Below are positions 19,166 through 27,974 of a stretch of 56,338 nt of DNA, in pieces; position 1 is the first letter of the stretch, and each line of letters opens with the position of its first letter. A model generated the notes under the pieces. It was not told the origin of the DNA. It did not search any database and saw only the letters and a program-made list of their open reading frames with translations. The position numbers were made by a program, and so were the translations under genes. Source of the DNA: Hyphomicrobium sp. (GTDB lineage: Bacteria > Pseudomonadota > Alphaproteobacteria > Rhizobiales > Hyphomicrobiaceae); contig JALHMJ010000009.1 in assembly GCA_022844105.1 (NCBI GenBank), positions 2,148 to 58,485 on the forward strand. Reading direction: 5' to 3'.

Positions 19166-20119
19166 ATGACCCGTGACGTGGCCGTTGTGGCTCCCGATTT
19201 GCGTGACTTCATCACCCGCGTCACCGCGCGTGACCGCCGCGCCGTGTCGGAAGCGGTGACCGAGCTGGAGCGGTTGTCGAGCCGCGCACCTGAGCTTTTG
19301 CAAGCTCTGCAGCCGCACCTGGGTCATGCGCTCGTGGCGGGATTCACCGGGCCGCCGGGGGCCGGCAAATCGACACTCGTCAACGCGCTCATCCGCGAAT
19401 TGCGGGCGGCGGGGCAGACGGTCGCCGTCATCGCGGTCGATCCCTCCAGCCCGATTTCGGGCGGCGCGATCCTCGGTGACCGAATTCGAATGACCGCCGC
19501 GCTCGATGATGATGGCGTGTTCGTGCGGTCGCTGGCGTCACGCGGCTATCTGGGTGGATTATCGCCGGCTGCCGTGCGCGTCATCGATGCCTTCGACGCA
19601 GCGGGTTTCGACCTCATCCTTCTGGAAACCGTCGGTACCGGGCAGAATGAAATCGACGTCGCGGAGGTCGCCGACGTGCGCGTCGTCATTTCGGCGCCAG
19701 GGCTCGGCGACGACATTCAAGCCATGAAGTCGGGGCTTTTAGAGATTGCCGACATCCTCGTCGTCAACAAAGGCGATCGACCCGGTGCCGAGCAGACCAT
19801 GCAGCAGCTCGCTGGCGCGCTTTCGATCCGCGCGACGATCAGCGACAAGGTTCCGCTCTTGAAAACGTCGGCCCTCTCGGGCGACGGCGTCGGTCAGCTT
19901 CTGGATGCAATCAACGCTGTCGGCGACCGGGTGCGAGCAACGGGCGCGCAGGCTCGCCGCCGCCGCCGCGCGCGGTATCTGATTGCACGGGCGGCCGCCG
20001 ATCTTGTCTCAGCCCGCATTCGGCGCGGCGAAGCCGGCCGCCTCGACGATCTCGCCGACCGGGTTCTGGCCGGTACTCTGACACCGGATGCGGCGGCAGC
20101 GACGCTGATCAAGGATTGA
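19166..20119 (+). CDS. meaB: MeaB/ArgK-type G3E GTPase (methylmalonyl-CoA mutase chaperone family)
   Basis: A 317-residue cytoplasmic GTPase of the family that loads and protects B12 in methylmalonyl-CoA mutase. It shows Walker A GPPGAGKST, VAVIAVDPSSPISGGAILGDRIRM, the switch ETVGTGQNEIDVAEVAD and G4 as NKGD. The canonical family text is ETVGVGQSE and NKAD, so there is some divergence. No mutase gene is in the window. The start is unclear: ATG 19166 is used; an in-frame GTG at 19109 would add 19 residues, and neither has a strong ribosome binding site. It is convergent with the pentapeptide-repeat gene, 15 bases away. Confidence 0.85.
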   Translation: MTRDVAVVAPDLRDFITRVTARDRRAVSEAVTELERLSSRAPELLQALQPHLGHALVAGFTGPPGAGKSTLVNALIRELRAAGQTVAVIAVDPSSPISGGAILGDRIRMTAALDDDGVFVRSLASRGYLGGLSPAAVRVIDAFDAAGFDLILLETVGTGQNEIDVAEVADVRVVISAPGLGDDIQAMKSGLLEIADILVVNKGDRPGAEQTMQQLAGALSIRATISDKVPLLKTSALSGDGVGQLLDAINAVGDRVRATGAQARRRRRARYLIARAAADLVSARIRRGEAGRLDDLADRVLAGTLTPDAAAATLIKD

Positions 20120-20134
20120 CAGCGCGCGCGTGCG

Positions 20135-20941
20135 TTAGCGGATCAAACGCTCGGCGTTGTCAGCCCGATCGAGGCCTTGCACCAGATCGAAGCCCTTGGC
20201 GCCGGTAAATTTCGCTTCGTCAAGATTGGCACCGGTGAAATCAGCGCCGGTCACATCGGCACCGCTGAAGTCGGCGCGCGACAGATCCGCTCCGCGAAAC
20301 CTCACCCCGCGCACGTTGGCGTTGGTGAAGGTCGCAAAGGCGAGCCGGCCGTCGGTAAAGTCCGCACCTTCAAGGTCGGCATCATCGAAGTCACCGCTGA
20401 ATAGGCCGGCGCGGGCGAGCGACGTATTCTCGTCGCGCGGATCGCGGCTCGTAAAATGCGCGCCTTTCAAATCAGCGCCCTTGAAGTCTGAGAAGTCGAA
20501 GCGGCCAAACAGCTTGGCACCCGCCATCTTGGCGCCGGTAAACTTCGGGGCTTCGGTCCAGTTCGCGTCGGCGACGGTGAATGTGGAATAGATGCTGGGG
20601 CGCAGAATGGTCGCCTTCTCGAGCGTGGCACCGGTGAAATCGGCTCGCGTCAACGTCGTGCGGTCGAGTCGCGCACCGGTCAAATCAGAACCTCGCATCA
20701 CGACGTTGGAGAGATCGGCGCCGAGCAAGTCGACGTTCGATAGCCGCGCGCCTTTGAAGTCCAAACCCGCCAGATCGAGACCGGCGAGGTCCTTGCCCGA
20801 GAAATCGATCGGCTTTCCCTTGGCCTGAAAGAGCGAATGGGCAATGTCCTTGGCCGTGATGTCAGCCGCTTCAGCCAATGCAAAACCCGACAGGGTGGCG
20901 GCGCAAAAAGCGGCCAACAGCGTCATCGGCTGGCGGATCAT
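20135..20941 (-). CDS. Exported pentapeptide-repeat protein
   Basis: A 268-residue protein with a Sec signal peptide (LLAAFCAATLSGFALAEAA). Four to five blocks of A(D/N)LXX pentapeptide repeats follow, e.g. FSGKDLAGLDLAGLDFKGARLSNVDLLGADLSN and, near the end, FRGADLSRADFSGADVTGADFTGANLDEAKF. The repeats fold into a right-handed square beta-helix. Two interruptions occur (about 130-160 and 180-195). The ATG at 20941 has GGAG upstream and gives the exact signal peptide; an upstream in-frame start adds 18 non-conserved residues. The function of exported members is unknown; this is not evidence for a gyrase-protecting Qnr role. Confidence 0.85.
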   Translation of the reverse strand: MIRQPMTLLAAFCAATLSGFALAEAADITAKDIAHSLFQAKGKPIDFSGKDLAGLDLAGLDFKGARLSNVDLLGADLSNVVMRGSDLTGARLDRTTLTRADFTGATLEKATILRPSIYSTFTVADANWTEAPKFTGAKMAGAKLFGRFDFSDFKGADLKGAHFTSRDPRDENTSLARAGLFSGDFDDADLEGADFTDGRLAFATFTNANVRGVRFRGADLSRADFSGADVTGADFTGANLDEAKFTGAKGFDLVQGLDRADNAERLIR

Positions 20942-21007
20942 AGCGGTCTCCGGTTCGAGACACGTCCTATAGCTGTTCACCGGCGTGGACGCCACCGCGA
21001 TCCAGGG

Positions 21008-22618
21008 TCAGGTGGCGATAGCGCCGTCGCGGAACAGTTTGTAGTTGATGCTGTCGAGCAGCGCTTCGAAGCTGGCGTCGATGATGTTGGGCGAGACGCC
21101 GACGGTGATCCAGCGTTCGCCCGTCAGCGTGTCGAGCGTTTCGACCAGAACACGGGTTACGGCTTCCGTTCCCCCCGTCAGGATACGGACTTTGTAATCG
21201 ACGAGTTCGATAGCGTTGATGTGCTTTTGATAGCGGCCCAGATCCTTGCGCAGCGCCTGGTCGAGCGCATTAACCGGACCGTTGCCCTCGCCGACCGACC
21301 ACAGCGGCTCGGCCGCGCCGTTGACGTGGACCTTCACGATGGCTTCCGAGACGGTGACGAGATGGCCCACGGCATTGTGGCGCCGCTCGACCATGACGCG
21401 GAAGCTGTCGACGGTGAAATACTGCGGAACGTTGGAAAGCATGCGTCGCGCGAGCAATTCGAACGAGGCTTCGGCCGCTTCATAAGAATAGCCCGACGAT
21501 TCGCGTGCCTTCACCTCTTCCAAGAGGCGTGTAATGCGGTCGTCGTCACGCTCCGATGCGAGCCCGAAGCGTTCCAGAGCCGCCAGCACGTTGGATCGGC
21601 CAGCTTGCTTGGAAACGAGAAGCCGGCGTTCGTTGCCAACCGCTTCGGGCCGCACGTGCTCATATGTCTCCGGCTCTTTCAGAATCGCGGAGGCGTGAAT
21701 GCCGGCCTTGGTCGCGAACGCGCTTTCACCGACGTAGGGTGCGTGGCGGTCGGGCGCGCGGTTCAGCACTTCATCAAGGACGCGGCTGGCGTGCGTCAGC
21801 GTGCGCAACTTTTCGGCCGTGATGCCAGTGTCGAAGTGATTGGCGAATTCGCTCTTCAAAAGCAGCGTCGGGATGATGGATGTCATGTTGGCGTTGCCGC
21901 AACGCTCACCGAGGCCGTTCAGCGTCCCCTGAATCTGGCGAACGCCGGCGCGCACGGCCGCCAGAGAATTGGCGACGGCGTTCTCCGTGTCGTTGTGGGT
22001 GTGGATGCCGAGATTTGCACCGGGCACGACGGCTGCCACTTCGGTCACGATGCTTTCGATCTCATGGGGAAGCGTGCCGCCGTTGGTGTCGCATAACACG
22101 ACCCAGCGCGCGCCTGCTTCGTACGCGGTTTGGGCGACGCTCAAGGCGTACGCCTTGTTGCCCTTGAAGCCGTCGAAGAAGTGTTCGCAGTCGAGCATCG
22201 CTTCCTTGCCGGATGCGACCACGGCCTTGATGCTTTCAGCGATGCCTTCGAGGTTTTCCTGATTGGTGATGCCGAGCGCGACGCGGACATGATAATCCCA
22301 GGCCTTGGCGACGAGACAGATGCTGTCGGCGGCCGACTGCAGCAGCGCCTGGAAGCCCGGATCGTTCGACACGGACCGGCCGGCGCGCTTGGTCATGCCG
22401 AACGCGGTGAAGCGGCTCGTCGCGAGCTTGGGCTTGTCGCTGAACAGTTCGGTGTCGGTCGGGTTGGAGCCGGGATAGCCGCCTTCGATATAGTCGAGGC
22501 CAAGCTGGTCGAGCACGCCGATGACGCGGCGCTTATCGGGCAACGAGAAATCAACACCGGTCGTCTGCGCTCCATCGCGCAGCGTGGTGTCGAACAAGTA
22601 CAGGCGTTCCTTCATCAT
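21008..22618 (-). CDS. cimA: Citramalate synthase
   Basis: Condenses pyruvate with acetyl-CoA to (R)-citramalate, the threonine-independent route to isoleucine. 536 residues. The DRE-TIM barrel shows [43 protein letters not shown] and GLGERCGNANM. A C-terminal LeuA-like regulatory domain follows (from about residue 395). The spacing motif GGYPGSNP and the overall form match the CimA/TIGR00977 group rather than LeuA, and a separate leuA is present. The ATG at 22618 is chosen (another ATG follows directly); GGTGA lies upstream. It is the last gene after a chain of micro-genes and a GNAT gene. Confidence 0.93.
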   Translation of the reverse strand: MMKERLYLFDTTLRDGAQTTGVDFSLPDKRRVIGVLDQLGLDYIEGGYPGSNPTDTELFSDKPKLATSRFTAFGMTKRAGRSVSNDPGFQALLQSAADSICLVAKAWDYHVRVALGITNQENLEGIAESIKAVVASGKEAMLDCEHFFDGFKGNKAYALSVAQTAYEAGARWVVLCDTNGGTLPHEIESIVTEVAAVVPGANLGIHTHNDTENAVANSLAAVRAGVRQIQGTLNGLGERCGNANMTSIIPTLLLKSEFANHFDTGITAEKLRTLTHASRVLDEVLNRAPDRHAPYVGESAFATKAGIHASAILKEPETYEHVRPEAVGNERRLLVSKQAGRSNVLAALERFGLASERDDDRITRLLEEVKARESSGYSYEAAEASFELLARRMLSNVPQYFTVDSFRVMVERRHNAVGHLVTVSEAIVKVHVNGAAEPLWSVGEGNGPVNALDQALRKDLGRYQKHINAIELVDYKVRILTGGTEAVTRVLVETLDTLTGERWITVGVSPNIIDASFEALLDSINYKLFRDGAIAT

Positions 22619-22623
22619 CTGGG

Positions 22624-22755
22624 TCACCAAAGGCCTGCAACCTTGAGCGCGAGCACCACGGCCGCAGCCAACACGGCGACTTTCAAGATCAGATAATAGA
22701 TCGCGTGGCGCGCGAACGGCGGACCGGCGTCGTTTCCATCAGTCTTGCCGGTCAT
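22624..22755 (-). CDS. Micro membrane protein (43 aa) upstream of cimA
   Basis: A 43-residue protein: about 15 polar residues, then one hydrophobic helix (IYYLILKVAVLAAAVVLALKV). The ATG at 22755 lies within the end of the GNAT gene (17-base overlap), with AGAGGA eight bases upstream. The stop lies five bases from the cimA start. Codon third positions are GC-rich like real genes here. Predicted single-span inner-membrane protein of unknown function. Confidence 0.65.
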   Translation of the reverse strand: MTGKTDGNDAGPPFARHAIYYLILKVAVLAAAVVLALKVAGLW

Positions 22756-23296
22756 CGGCTTCGTCCTCTTCTGCCTCGTTGGCGTCCGTCGTGGCCGCTG
22801 CGCCGGCAAGCTTCTTTTGCATCGTCGTGGTCTGAAGCCACTCACCGAAGCGCTCGACGGAATTGCGCTGCGTCGCCACGTAGTGGCGGCTCTCGAAGAA
22901 TCCGACCGCGGTCTCGGAGGCCTCGACCGTGATCGCGGCCGCGCCGCGCCCCTTGGCAATCGTTTCGATTGCGTCGCAGAGCGCTGAACCGATCCCCTCG
23001 CCTGCGTAGTAAGGGTGAACGTAGAGCATGTCGAGGATGGTGTTCTCTTTCAGAGAAGCAAATCCTGCCGGCTCGCCGTCGCGTTCGATAACCAAGGTCG
23101 TTGCATCCTGAAGGCGCTCGCGGAATGCGTCAGCGTCTTCCGCGAACGCGACCCAGGCTGCGCGCTGATCTTCATCATAATCCTCCTGCGTCAATTCCTC
23201 GATGCTGGCAGCGAACAGTTCGCGCAGGGCGAGCGTGTCGGCCGGCAGAAAGGGCCGCAGCGGATTGCTGACGCCGGTCATGGGCCGAGTGGTCAT
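22739..23296 (-). CDS. GNAT family N-acetyltransferase
   Basis: A 185-residue cytoplasmic acetyltransferase. The acetyl-CoA-binding region is LYVHPYYAGEGIGSALCDAIETIAKGRGAAAITVEAS (the usual R/QXXGXG is AGEGIG here), followed by the GFFESRHYVATQRNSV strand typical of GNATs. The last 25 residues are Glu/Asp-rich and disordered. The substrate is unknown. The ATG at 23296 overlaps the preceding micro-gene stop as ATGA; a second ATG at 23281 is possible. The gene is followed, with a 17-base overlap, by another micro-gene and then cimA. Confidence 0.88.
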   Translation of the reverse strand: MTTRPMTGVSNPLRPFLPADTLALRELFAASIEELTQEDYDEDQRAAWVAFAEDADAFRERLQDATTLVIERDGEPAGFASLKENTILDMLYVHPYYAGEGIGSALCDAIETIAKGRGAAAITVEASETAVGFFESRHYVATQRNSVERFGEWLQTTTMQKKLAGAAATTDANEAEEDEADDRQD

Positions 23297-23418
23297 GGGG
23301 CAAAGCTCAGGGGGATCAGACCGGTCAGCACGGCGGCGATGAGAGCGAGGATCGCCACGACCACGAGCGCGAGCAGGCGCGCGATCGACCGGGTGACGAC
23401 GTTCGAGGCATTCCTCAT
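23293..23418 (-). CDS. Micro membrane protein (41 aa), second of pair
   Basis: A 41-residue protein with one long hydrophobic span (LLALVVVAILALIAAVLTGLI) after a short basic N-terminus. Both ends overlap neighbours by the four-base ATGA: its start overlaps the stop of the 43-residue gene upstream, and its stop overlaps the GNAT start. Such paired overlaps are unlikely by chance and point to translational coupling. I recognise no family. Confidence 0.65.
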   Translation of the reverse strand: MRNASNVVTRSIARLLALVVVAILALIAAVLTGLIPLSFAP

Positions 23419-23546
23419 CCCTTGGTCTCCTGGAAAGCCAGTTCGAACAGGCCGAACGACCATGCGGCGAGTGCGAGGGCCGTCAGGATCATGCCGATGC
23501 CGACAAGCCGCAGACCCCAGCGCACCGCTTTCGATTCCGTCGTCAT
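23415..23546 (-). CDS. Micro membrane protein (43 aa), first of pair
   Basis: A 43-residue protein: a short polar N-terminus (MTTESKAVRW), one hydrophobic span (LRLVGIGMILTALALAAW) and a short tail. GGAGA lies eight bases before the ATG at 23546. The stop overlaps the next micro-gene as ATGA. It is the first gene of the run to cimA. A repeat cluster separates it from cysS upstream, so the run may have its own promoter near 23550-23590, though I see no clear one. Confidence 0.65.
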   Translation of the reverse strand: MTTESKAVRWGLRLVGIGMILTALALAAWSFGLFELAFQETKG

Positions 23547-23590
23547 CTTCCGTATCTCCGCAACAGGTTAGTGATTGGGGTCTCGTGATT

Positions 23591-23646
23591 GGGGTCAGAC
23601 CCCGGTATGGGGTCTGACCCCTAACTTCGGTGACCCCTAACTTCGG
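23591..23646. repeat. GGGGTCAGACCCC inverted pair, locus 2, with 16-bp duplication
   Basis: GGGGTCAGACCCC (23591-23603) and its reverse complement (23609-23621) are inverted around GGTAT. A direct 16-bp duplication TGACCCCTAACTTCGG (23615-23630 and 23631-23646) overlaps the right arm. The cluster sits between cysS and the micro-gene operon. Confidence 0.75.
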
Positions 23647-23671
23647 CGCAAGCAGCTGCCCCTCACCCTAA

Positions 23672-23697
23672 CCCTCTCCCCGCACGCGGGGAGAGGG
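23672..23697. repeat. Dispersed CCCTCTCCCC palindrome, copy 2
   Basis: CCCTCTCCCCGC (23672-23683) and GCGGGGAGAGGG (23686-23697) form perfect 12-base arms with a two-base centre. It follows the cysS stop by a few bases. The arms match the copy at 1-46. No T-run is present. Confidence 0.7.
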
Positions 23698-23703
23698 ATG
23701 GCT

Positions 23704-25122
23704 TTACCGCGCCAATTCCCACGTCGTCTCGATTTCGCCCGTATCCTTGTTCTTCGTGTCTTTCAGGGTCACGCCGATGGCCGCGAGTTCGTCGCGGATG
23801 CGGTCGCTTTCGTTGAAGTCCTTGCGTTTGCGCGCATCGAGACGGGCGGCTATCAATGTATCGACCTTGACGCTATCGACCGTTCGAACTTGATAGCCGG
23901 GGTTCAAGTCAGACTGCGTCTCGTTGTCATAAAGACCCATGAACTGCAGCGTCGCCTTGAGTATGGAAGCGGACATTGCATTCCGGTGCGCTGACTTTGC
24001 CAGCCCGTGGATGATCGAAATAGCGCTTGGCGTATTCAAATCGTCCGATAGTGCGGCGATGACTTCGGGATGCGGCGCGTCCGCGACTGGAGCCCCGTGT
24101 AGAAAGCTCAAGTCGAAAAGTGTTGCGCGAGCCTGCACGAGCCTGTCGACGGTCCAGTCAATGGGCTGTCGGTAATGCGTGCCCAGCATCGCCCAGCGAA
24201 CCACTCGGCCATGCCACTGATTGGCTCCAAACGTCTTTGTTTCCAACAGCTCATTGATGGTGATGAAGTTGCCGAGGGATTTCGACATTTTCTCGCCTTC
24301 CACCTGCAGGAAGCCGTTGTGCATCCAGACGCGGGCCATGATGTCGGTACCGTGGGCGCAGCGGGATTGGGCGATCTCGTTCTCGTGGTGGGGGAACGCC
24401 AGATCGATGCCGCCGCCGTGGATGTCGAAGACGTTGCCGAGGTGCCGTCCCGCCATAGCCGAGCACTCGATGTGCCAGCCGGGACGGCCGGGGACTGCGA
24501 TGCCGGCGGGAGAGGGCCACGCCGGTTCGCCGGGTTTTGACGGCTTCCAAAGTACAAAATCCATCGGCCCTTTCTTGTAGGGCGCGACTTCGACGCGGGC
24601 ACCGGCCTCCATCTCGTCCAGCGAGCGGTTCGACAGCCGGCCGTAATCGGGCATCGACGATACATCGAACAGGACATGGTCAGCGGCGACATAAGCATGG
24701 CCGTTGGCGACGAGCGCATTGCACATCTGGACCATTTCGACGATGTGCTCGGTTGCGCGGGGCTCGACGGTCGGCGGCAGCACGCCGAGGCTTGCAATGT
24801 CCTTGTGAAACTGGGCGGCGGTGTCGTCGGTGAGTTTGCGGATGCCGACCTCGGGCGCGAGATCGGGGAAGCGCTCAGCGGCACGCGCGTTGATCTTGTC
24901 GTCGACGTCGGTGATGTTGCGGACGTAGGTGACGTGATCCTTGCCGTAGAGTTCACGCAGCAGGCGGAACAGAACATCGAAGACGATCACGGGCCGCGCG
25001 TTGCCGATGTGGGCGAAGTCGTAGACGGTTGGTCCGCAGACGTACATGCGCACGTTCGCCGGATCGAGGGGCTCGAACGGCTCCTTCTGGCGCGTCAGTG
25101 TGTTGTAGAGCCTCAGTGACAT
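23704..25122 (-). CDS. cysS: Cysteinyl-tRNA synthetase
   Basis: Charges tRNA-Cys. 472 residues, a class I synthetase. The zinc/substrate cysteine is in YVCGPTVYD (Cys29), the HIGH-like motif is HIGNARP (38-44), [10 protein letters not shown] carries further zinc ligands, and KMSKS occurs as [11 protein letters not shown]. The C-terminal DALR region reads [28 protein letters not shown]. The ATG at 25122 begins the conserved [11 protein letters not shown]. Two repeat families follow the stop codon. Confidence 0.97.
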   Translation of the reverse strand: MSLRLYNTLTRQKEPFEPLDPANVRMYVCGPTVYDFAHIGNARPVIVFDVLFRLLRELYGKDHVTYVRNITDVDDKINARAAERFPDLAPEVGIRKLTDDTAAQFHKDIASLGVLPPTVEPRATEHIVEMVQMCNALVANGHAYVAADHVLFDVSSMPDYGRLSNRSLDEMEAGARVEVAPYKKGPMDFVLWKPSKPGEPAWPSPAGIAVPGRPGWHIECSAMAGRHLGNVFDIHGGGIDLAFPHHENEIAQSRCAHGTDIMARVWMHNGFLQVEGEKMSKSLGNFITINELLETKTFGANQWHGRVVRWAMLGTHYRQPIDWTVDRLVQARATLFDLSFLHGAPVADAPHPEVIAALSDDLNTPSAISIIHGLAKSAHRNAMSASILKATLQFMGLYDNETQSDLNPGYQVRTVDSVKVDTLIAARLDARKRKDFNESDRIRDELAAIGVTLKDTKNKDTGEIETTWELAR

Positions 25123-25447
25123 GCGAAACAGTGCCCCTCTTCACCGGCGGGGCTGAGCTCTGTCTCTCCTCGATGGCGGGTAGACGAGGTCGCGCGGCCG
25201 GCGTGATGCCTAGACCGGAATGATAATGCAGCCACAGCCGGTTATGCTGCTCGAATGGATGCGCGTTGCCATGCGCTGCTTATGCGGCGGCGTTCCGGCG
25301 CCGTCAAGATGATGGCCGCGCGGGCTGAGTTTTGATGGTGCGCTGCGCCGCATTTGCTCCCTATTGCGCGCCTATGCCATAGTTCCGGATCGATCAAAGA
25401 CTTGGCAAGGATGCCGCCGTAACCCGTATGACTGAGCCGGCGGAGAA
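25123..25447. other. Intergenic region between cysS and the DUF2865 gene
   Basis: About 325 bases between divergent genes. I find no supported gene, tRNA, repeat or clear terminator. Promoters for both flanking genes must lie here, but no convincing -35/-10 pair stands out. Confidence 0.5.
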
Positions 25448-26575
25448 ATGACGAGCAGGTACGAAAGAATCGCGACTTCTCCACGCCGCTTTCGCATTTT
25501 GCCGGCGATGCTGGCGCTTGGCGCGCTGACACTGTCGGCGTGGCCAGCGGCGGCCCAGTTTTCCTGGCCGTGGGAGCAGCCCAAACCTCGCCAGCCGGTC
25601 GAACAGGCGCCGCCGGTGTGGCGTCCGCCGCCGGAGACGGCGGCGCGGCCACCGGTTCCAGGCACCGCAGCCGTACCGGGGCCCGGTGGACGTTCGCCCA
25701 TCTGTCTGCAGCTTGAACAGCGCCTTGTCCAGGAGACCCAGACCGGCGGGCAATCGCGCGATGTGATCCCGATGGTCGAGGGGCAATTGCGACAGGTGGA
25801 TCAACAGCTCAGGCAATCGCAGTCGAGCCTGGATAACGGCTGCTATGAGTACTTCCTGTTTTCCAAGACGCTGCGCAACACCAAGAAATGCGTCGAGCTT
25901 TCGCGGCAGACGGACGATTTGAAGCGGCAGCGCACGGATTTGGAGAACCAGCGCAATCAGCTGATCTCATCGATGGGTCGTTCCTATACCGACGAGATCG
26001 TCCGCGAACTGGCGCGCAACAATTGCGGCGCCACCTATCAGCAGCAGGCGCGGCGAGCCGACCCCAATCCGTTCCAGTCGCTGTGGAATGAAGATGGCGG
26101 CGGCAGCGGTGGAGGTCTGGGTAATTCGTTCTCCAGCCTGCCCTATGCCACGTACCGGACGGTGTGCGTGCGACTGTGCGACGGCTATTATTTCCCGGTC
26201 AGTTTTTCGACGCTGCCGAACCACTTCGAGCGCGATGCGGAGGTGTGCACGTCGAAATGCGCCGCGCCGACGGAGCTTTACTATTACCAAAATCCCGGCG
26301 GATCGGTGGAGCAGATGGTGGGCGCGCAGACGAACACGCCCTACACATCGATGAAATCGGCGTTCCGGTATCGCAAGGAATACGTGCAGGGCTGCTCGTG
26401 CAAGCCGGAAGAATTCGATGCAGCGGCGCCGGGGAATGGCGGCGTTCCGCAGCAACAGGGCGCGGTGTCGCCGATGCCGCCGGCCACCCCGGTTACCGCA
26501 CCGCCGCCAGCCACGACGGCAGCCGAGGGCACGCCGGGCGCGGGCTGGTCGTCCGAGACGATCACACCGCAATAG
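25448..26575 (+). CDS. DUF2865 domain exported protein
   Basis: A 375-residue protein typical of Rhizobiales. It has a signal peptide (PAMLALGALTLSAWPAAAQ), a Pro-rich linker, and a coiled-coil stretch rich in Gln/Arg (about 95-180, with the cysteine pair CYEYFLFS...KKC). The DUF2865 core follows (about 235-325: YRTVCVRLCDGYYFPVSFSTLPNHFERDAEVCTSKC...LYYYQNPGG) with several conserved cysteines, and a Pro/Ala-rich tail. The periplasmic role is unknown; the cysteines suggest disulfides. GGAG precedes the ATG at 25448. It is convergent with gltX, 21 bases apart. Confidence 0.9.
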   Translation: MTSRYERIATSPRRFRILPAMLALGALTLSAWPAAAQFSWPWEQPKPRQPVEQAPPVWRPPPETAARPPVPGTAAVPGPGGRSPICLQLEQRLVQETQTGGQSRDVIPMVEGQLRQVDQQLRQSQSSLDNGCYEYFLFSKTLRNTKKCVELSRQTDDLKRQRTDLENQRNQLISSMGRSYTDEIVRELARNNCGATYQQQARRADPNPFQSLWNEDGGGSGGGLGNSFSSLPYATYRTVCVRLCDGYYFPVSFSTLPNHFERDAEVCTSKCAAPTELYYYQNPGGSVEQMVGAQTNTPYTSMKSAFRYRKEYVQGCSCKPEEFDAAAPGNGGVPQQQGAVSPMPPATPVTAPPPATTAAEGTPGAGWSSETITPQ

Positions 26576-26596
26576 CGGGCGTACACGCTGTCGTCG

Positions 26597-27961
26597 TTAT
26601 GCCGTGTGGCCCAAGAGTCGGGCGCGGGCTTTGTCGCGGCCGATCAGCGGCAGCAGCAGCTTCAGTTCCGGGCCGCTGTCGCATCCGGTGAGGGCAAGTC
26701 GCAGCGGATGGAACAACGCCTTGCCTTTGGCCGCTGTCGCGGATTTGACGGCGTTGGTCCATGTGCTCCAAGTGGTGTCGTCCCAGGGTTCGGGCGGCAA
26801 TAGTTCGGCGGCTTTTGCGAGGAGGCCGGCTTCTTCGACGATGGGTTCCAATTGCCCGTTGACGACCGCCCACCACTGAGCGGCATCGGCCAGCACCGTG
26901 ACGTTGCCGCGCACCGCCAGCCAGAACGGTTCACCGCCGCCGACCTCCATACCGCGCAGGCGATCGGCGACCTCGGCGTATGGGGTGGCGTGGAGAAACC
27001 GGGCATTCAACGCCCGCAGCTCCTGCAGGTCGAACCGCGCGGCCGAAGTGGACACGTGGGACAGGTCGAGACGGCTGGCCAGTTCGTCCATCGACCGCAT
27101 CGGTTCAATGGCGTCGGACGTTCCAATCAGGGCGACATAACTCGCGACCGCCATCGGCTCCAGATCGCGGCTTCCCATCAACGCCATGTCGCCTGAGCGT
27201 TTCGACATTTTGAGATCGCCCGCAGCGGTGAGAAGCGCATGATGGGCAAACGCCGGCGGGCTCGCCCTCAGTGCACGAAAGAGATCGACCTGCACACCGG
27301 TATTGGTGACGTGATCCTCACCGCGAATGATGTGCGTGATGGCGAAGTCGATGTCGTCGACGACACTTGTAAACGTGTAGAGGAATGTGCCGTCTTCGCG
27401 GATCAGCACGGGATCGGACAGTGAGCCGAGATCAACCGTCTGATGGCCACGGATCAGATCGTCCCAGGCGACGTTCGTCGGCTCGGGAGTCACGTCCGCT
27501 GCGTCCTTGGTGTTGACCAGCCGGAAACGCCAATGCGGCGCGCGGCCTTCCGCGTCATGACGGGCAAGGTCATCTGGCGTGAGTTTGAGTGCGGCGCGGT
27601 CGTACACGGGCGGGCGGCCGGCGGCGAGCTGGCGCTTGCGGCGCCGGTCGAGTTCGTCGGTCGTCTCGTAGCAGGGATAAAGGCGGCCGCTGGCTTTCAA
27701 AAGCGCCGCCGCTTCATCGTAGCGGGCCGTGCGGTCGGATTGTTTGGCTTCGCTGTCCCAGGTGAAGCCGAGCCATGTCAGATCCGCGCGAATTTGCACG
27801 GCAAACGCATCCGTCGAGCGCTCGCGGTCGGTGTCGTCGAGGCGGAGCAGGAACGTTCCACCGTGTTTTCTGGCGAAGAGATAGTTGAGCACGGCGGTGC
27901 GCAGATTGCCAAAGTGCAGGTAGCCGGTCGGGCTTGGCGCAAAGCGGAGATGCGGGGTCAT
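26597..27961 (-). CDS. gltX: Glutamyl-tRNA synthetase
   Basis: A class I synthetase charging tRNA-Glu (and, in bacteria without GlnRS, often tRNA-Gln before amidation). 454 residues. The N-terminus RFAPSPTGYLHFGNLRTAVLNYLFARKHGG carries HFGN in place of HIGG/HIGH, then RLDDTDRERS. KMSKRSGD is the KMSKS loop. Alphaproteobacteria often carry two GltX copies; this sequence looks like the more divergent type. The ATG at 27961 has AAGG eight bases upstream. An in-frame ATG ten codons earlier lies inside the nadE end with no ribosome binding site. Only 13 bases follow the nadE stop, so the two are probably co-transcribed. Confidence 0.93.
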   Translation of the reverse strand: MTPHLRFAPSPTGYLHFGNLRTAVLNYLFARKHGGTFLLRLDDTDRERSTDAFAVQIRADLTWLGFTWDSEAKQSDRTARYDEAAALLKASGRLYPCYETTDELDRRRKRQLAAGRPPVYDRAALKLTPDDLARHDAEGRAPHWRFRLVNTKDAADVTPEPTNVAWDDLIRGHQTVDLGSLSDPVLIREDGTFLYTFTSVVDDIDFAITHIIRGEDHVTNTGVQVDLFRALRASPPAFAHHALLTAAGDLKMSKRSGDMALMGSRDLEPMAVASYVALIGTSDAIEPMRSMDELASRLDLSHVSTSAARFDLQELRALNARFLHATPYAEVADRLRGMEVGGGEPFWLAVRGNVTVLADAAQWWAVVNGQLEPIVEEAGLLAKAAELLPPEPWDDTTWSTWTNAVKSATAAKGKALFHPLRLALTGCDSGPELKLLLPLIGRDKARARLLGHTA

Positions 27962-27974
27962 GGGGTGCGCCTTA

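Noticed and set aside
20135-20941. Pentapeptide-repeat protein as a quinolone-resistance (Qnr-like) factor
   Set aside because: It has a signal peptide, so it would not meet gyrase in the cytoplasm, and the repeats alone are not diagnostic.
20837-22096. Long plus-strand frame opposite cimA (419 codons)
   Set aside because: Antisense shadow of a conserved gene; Arg/His/Gly-rich translation without features.
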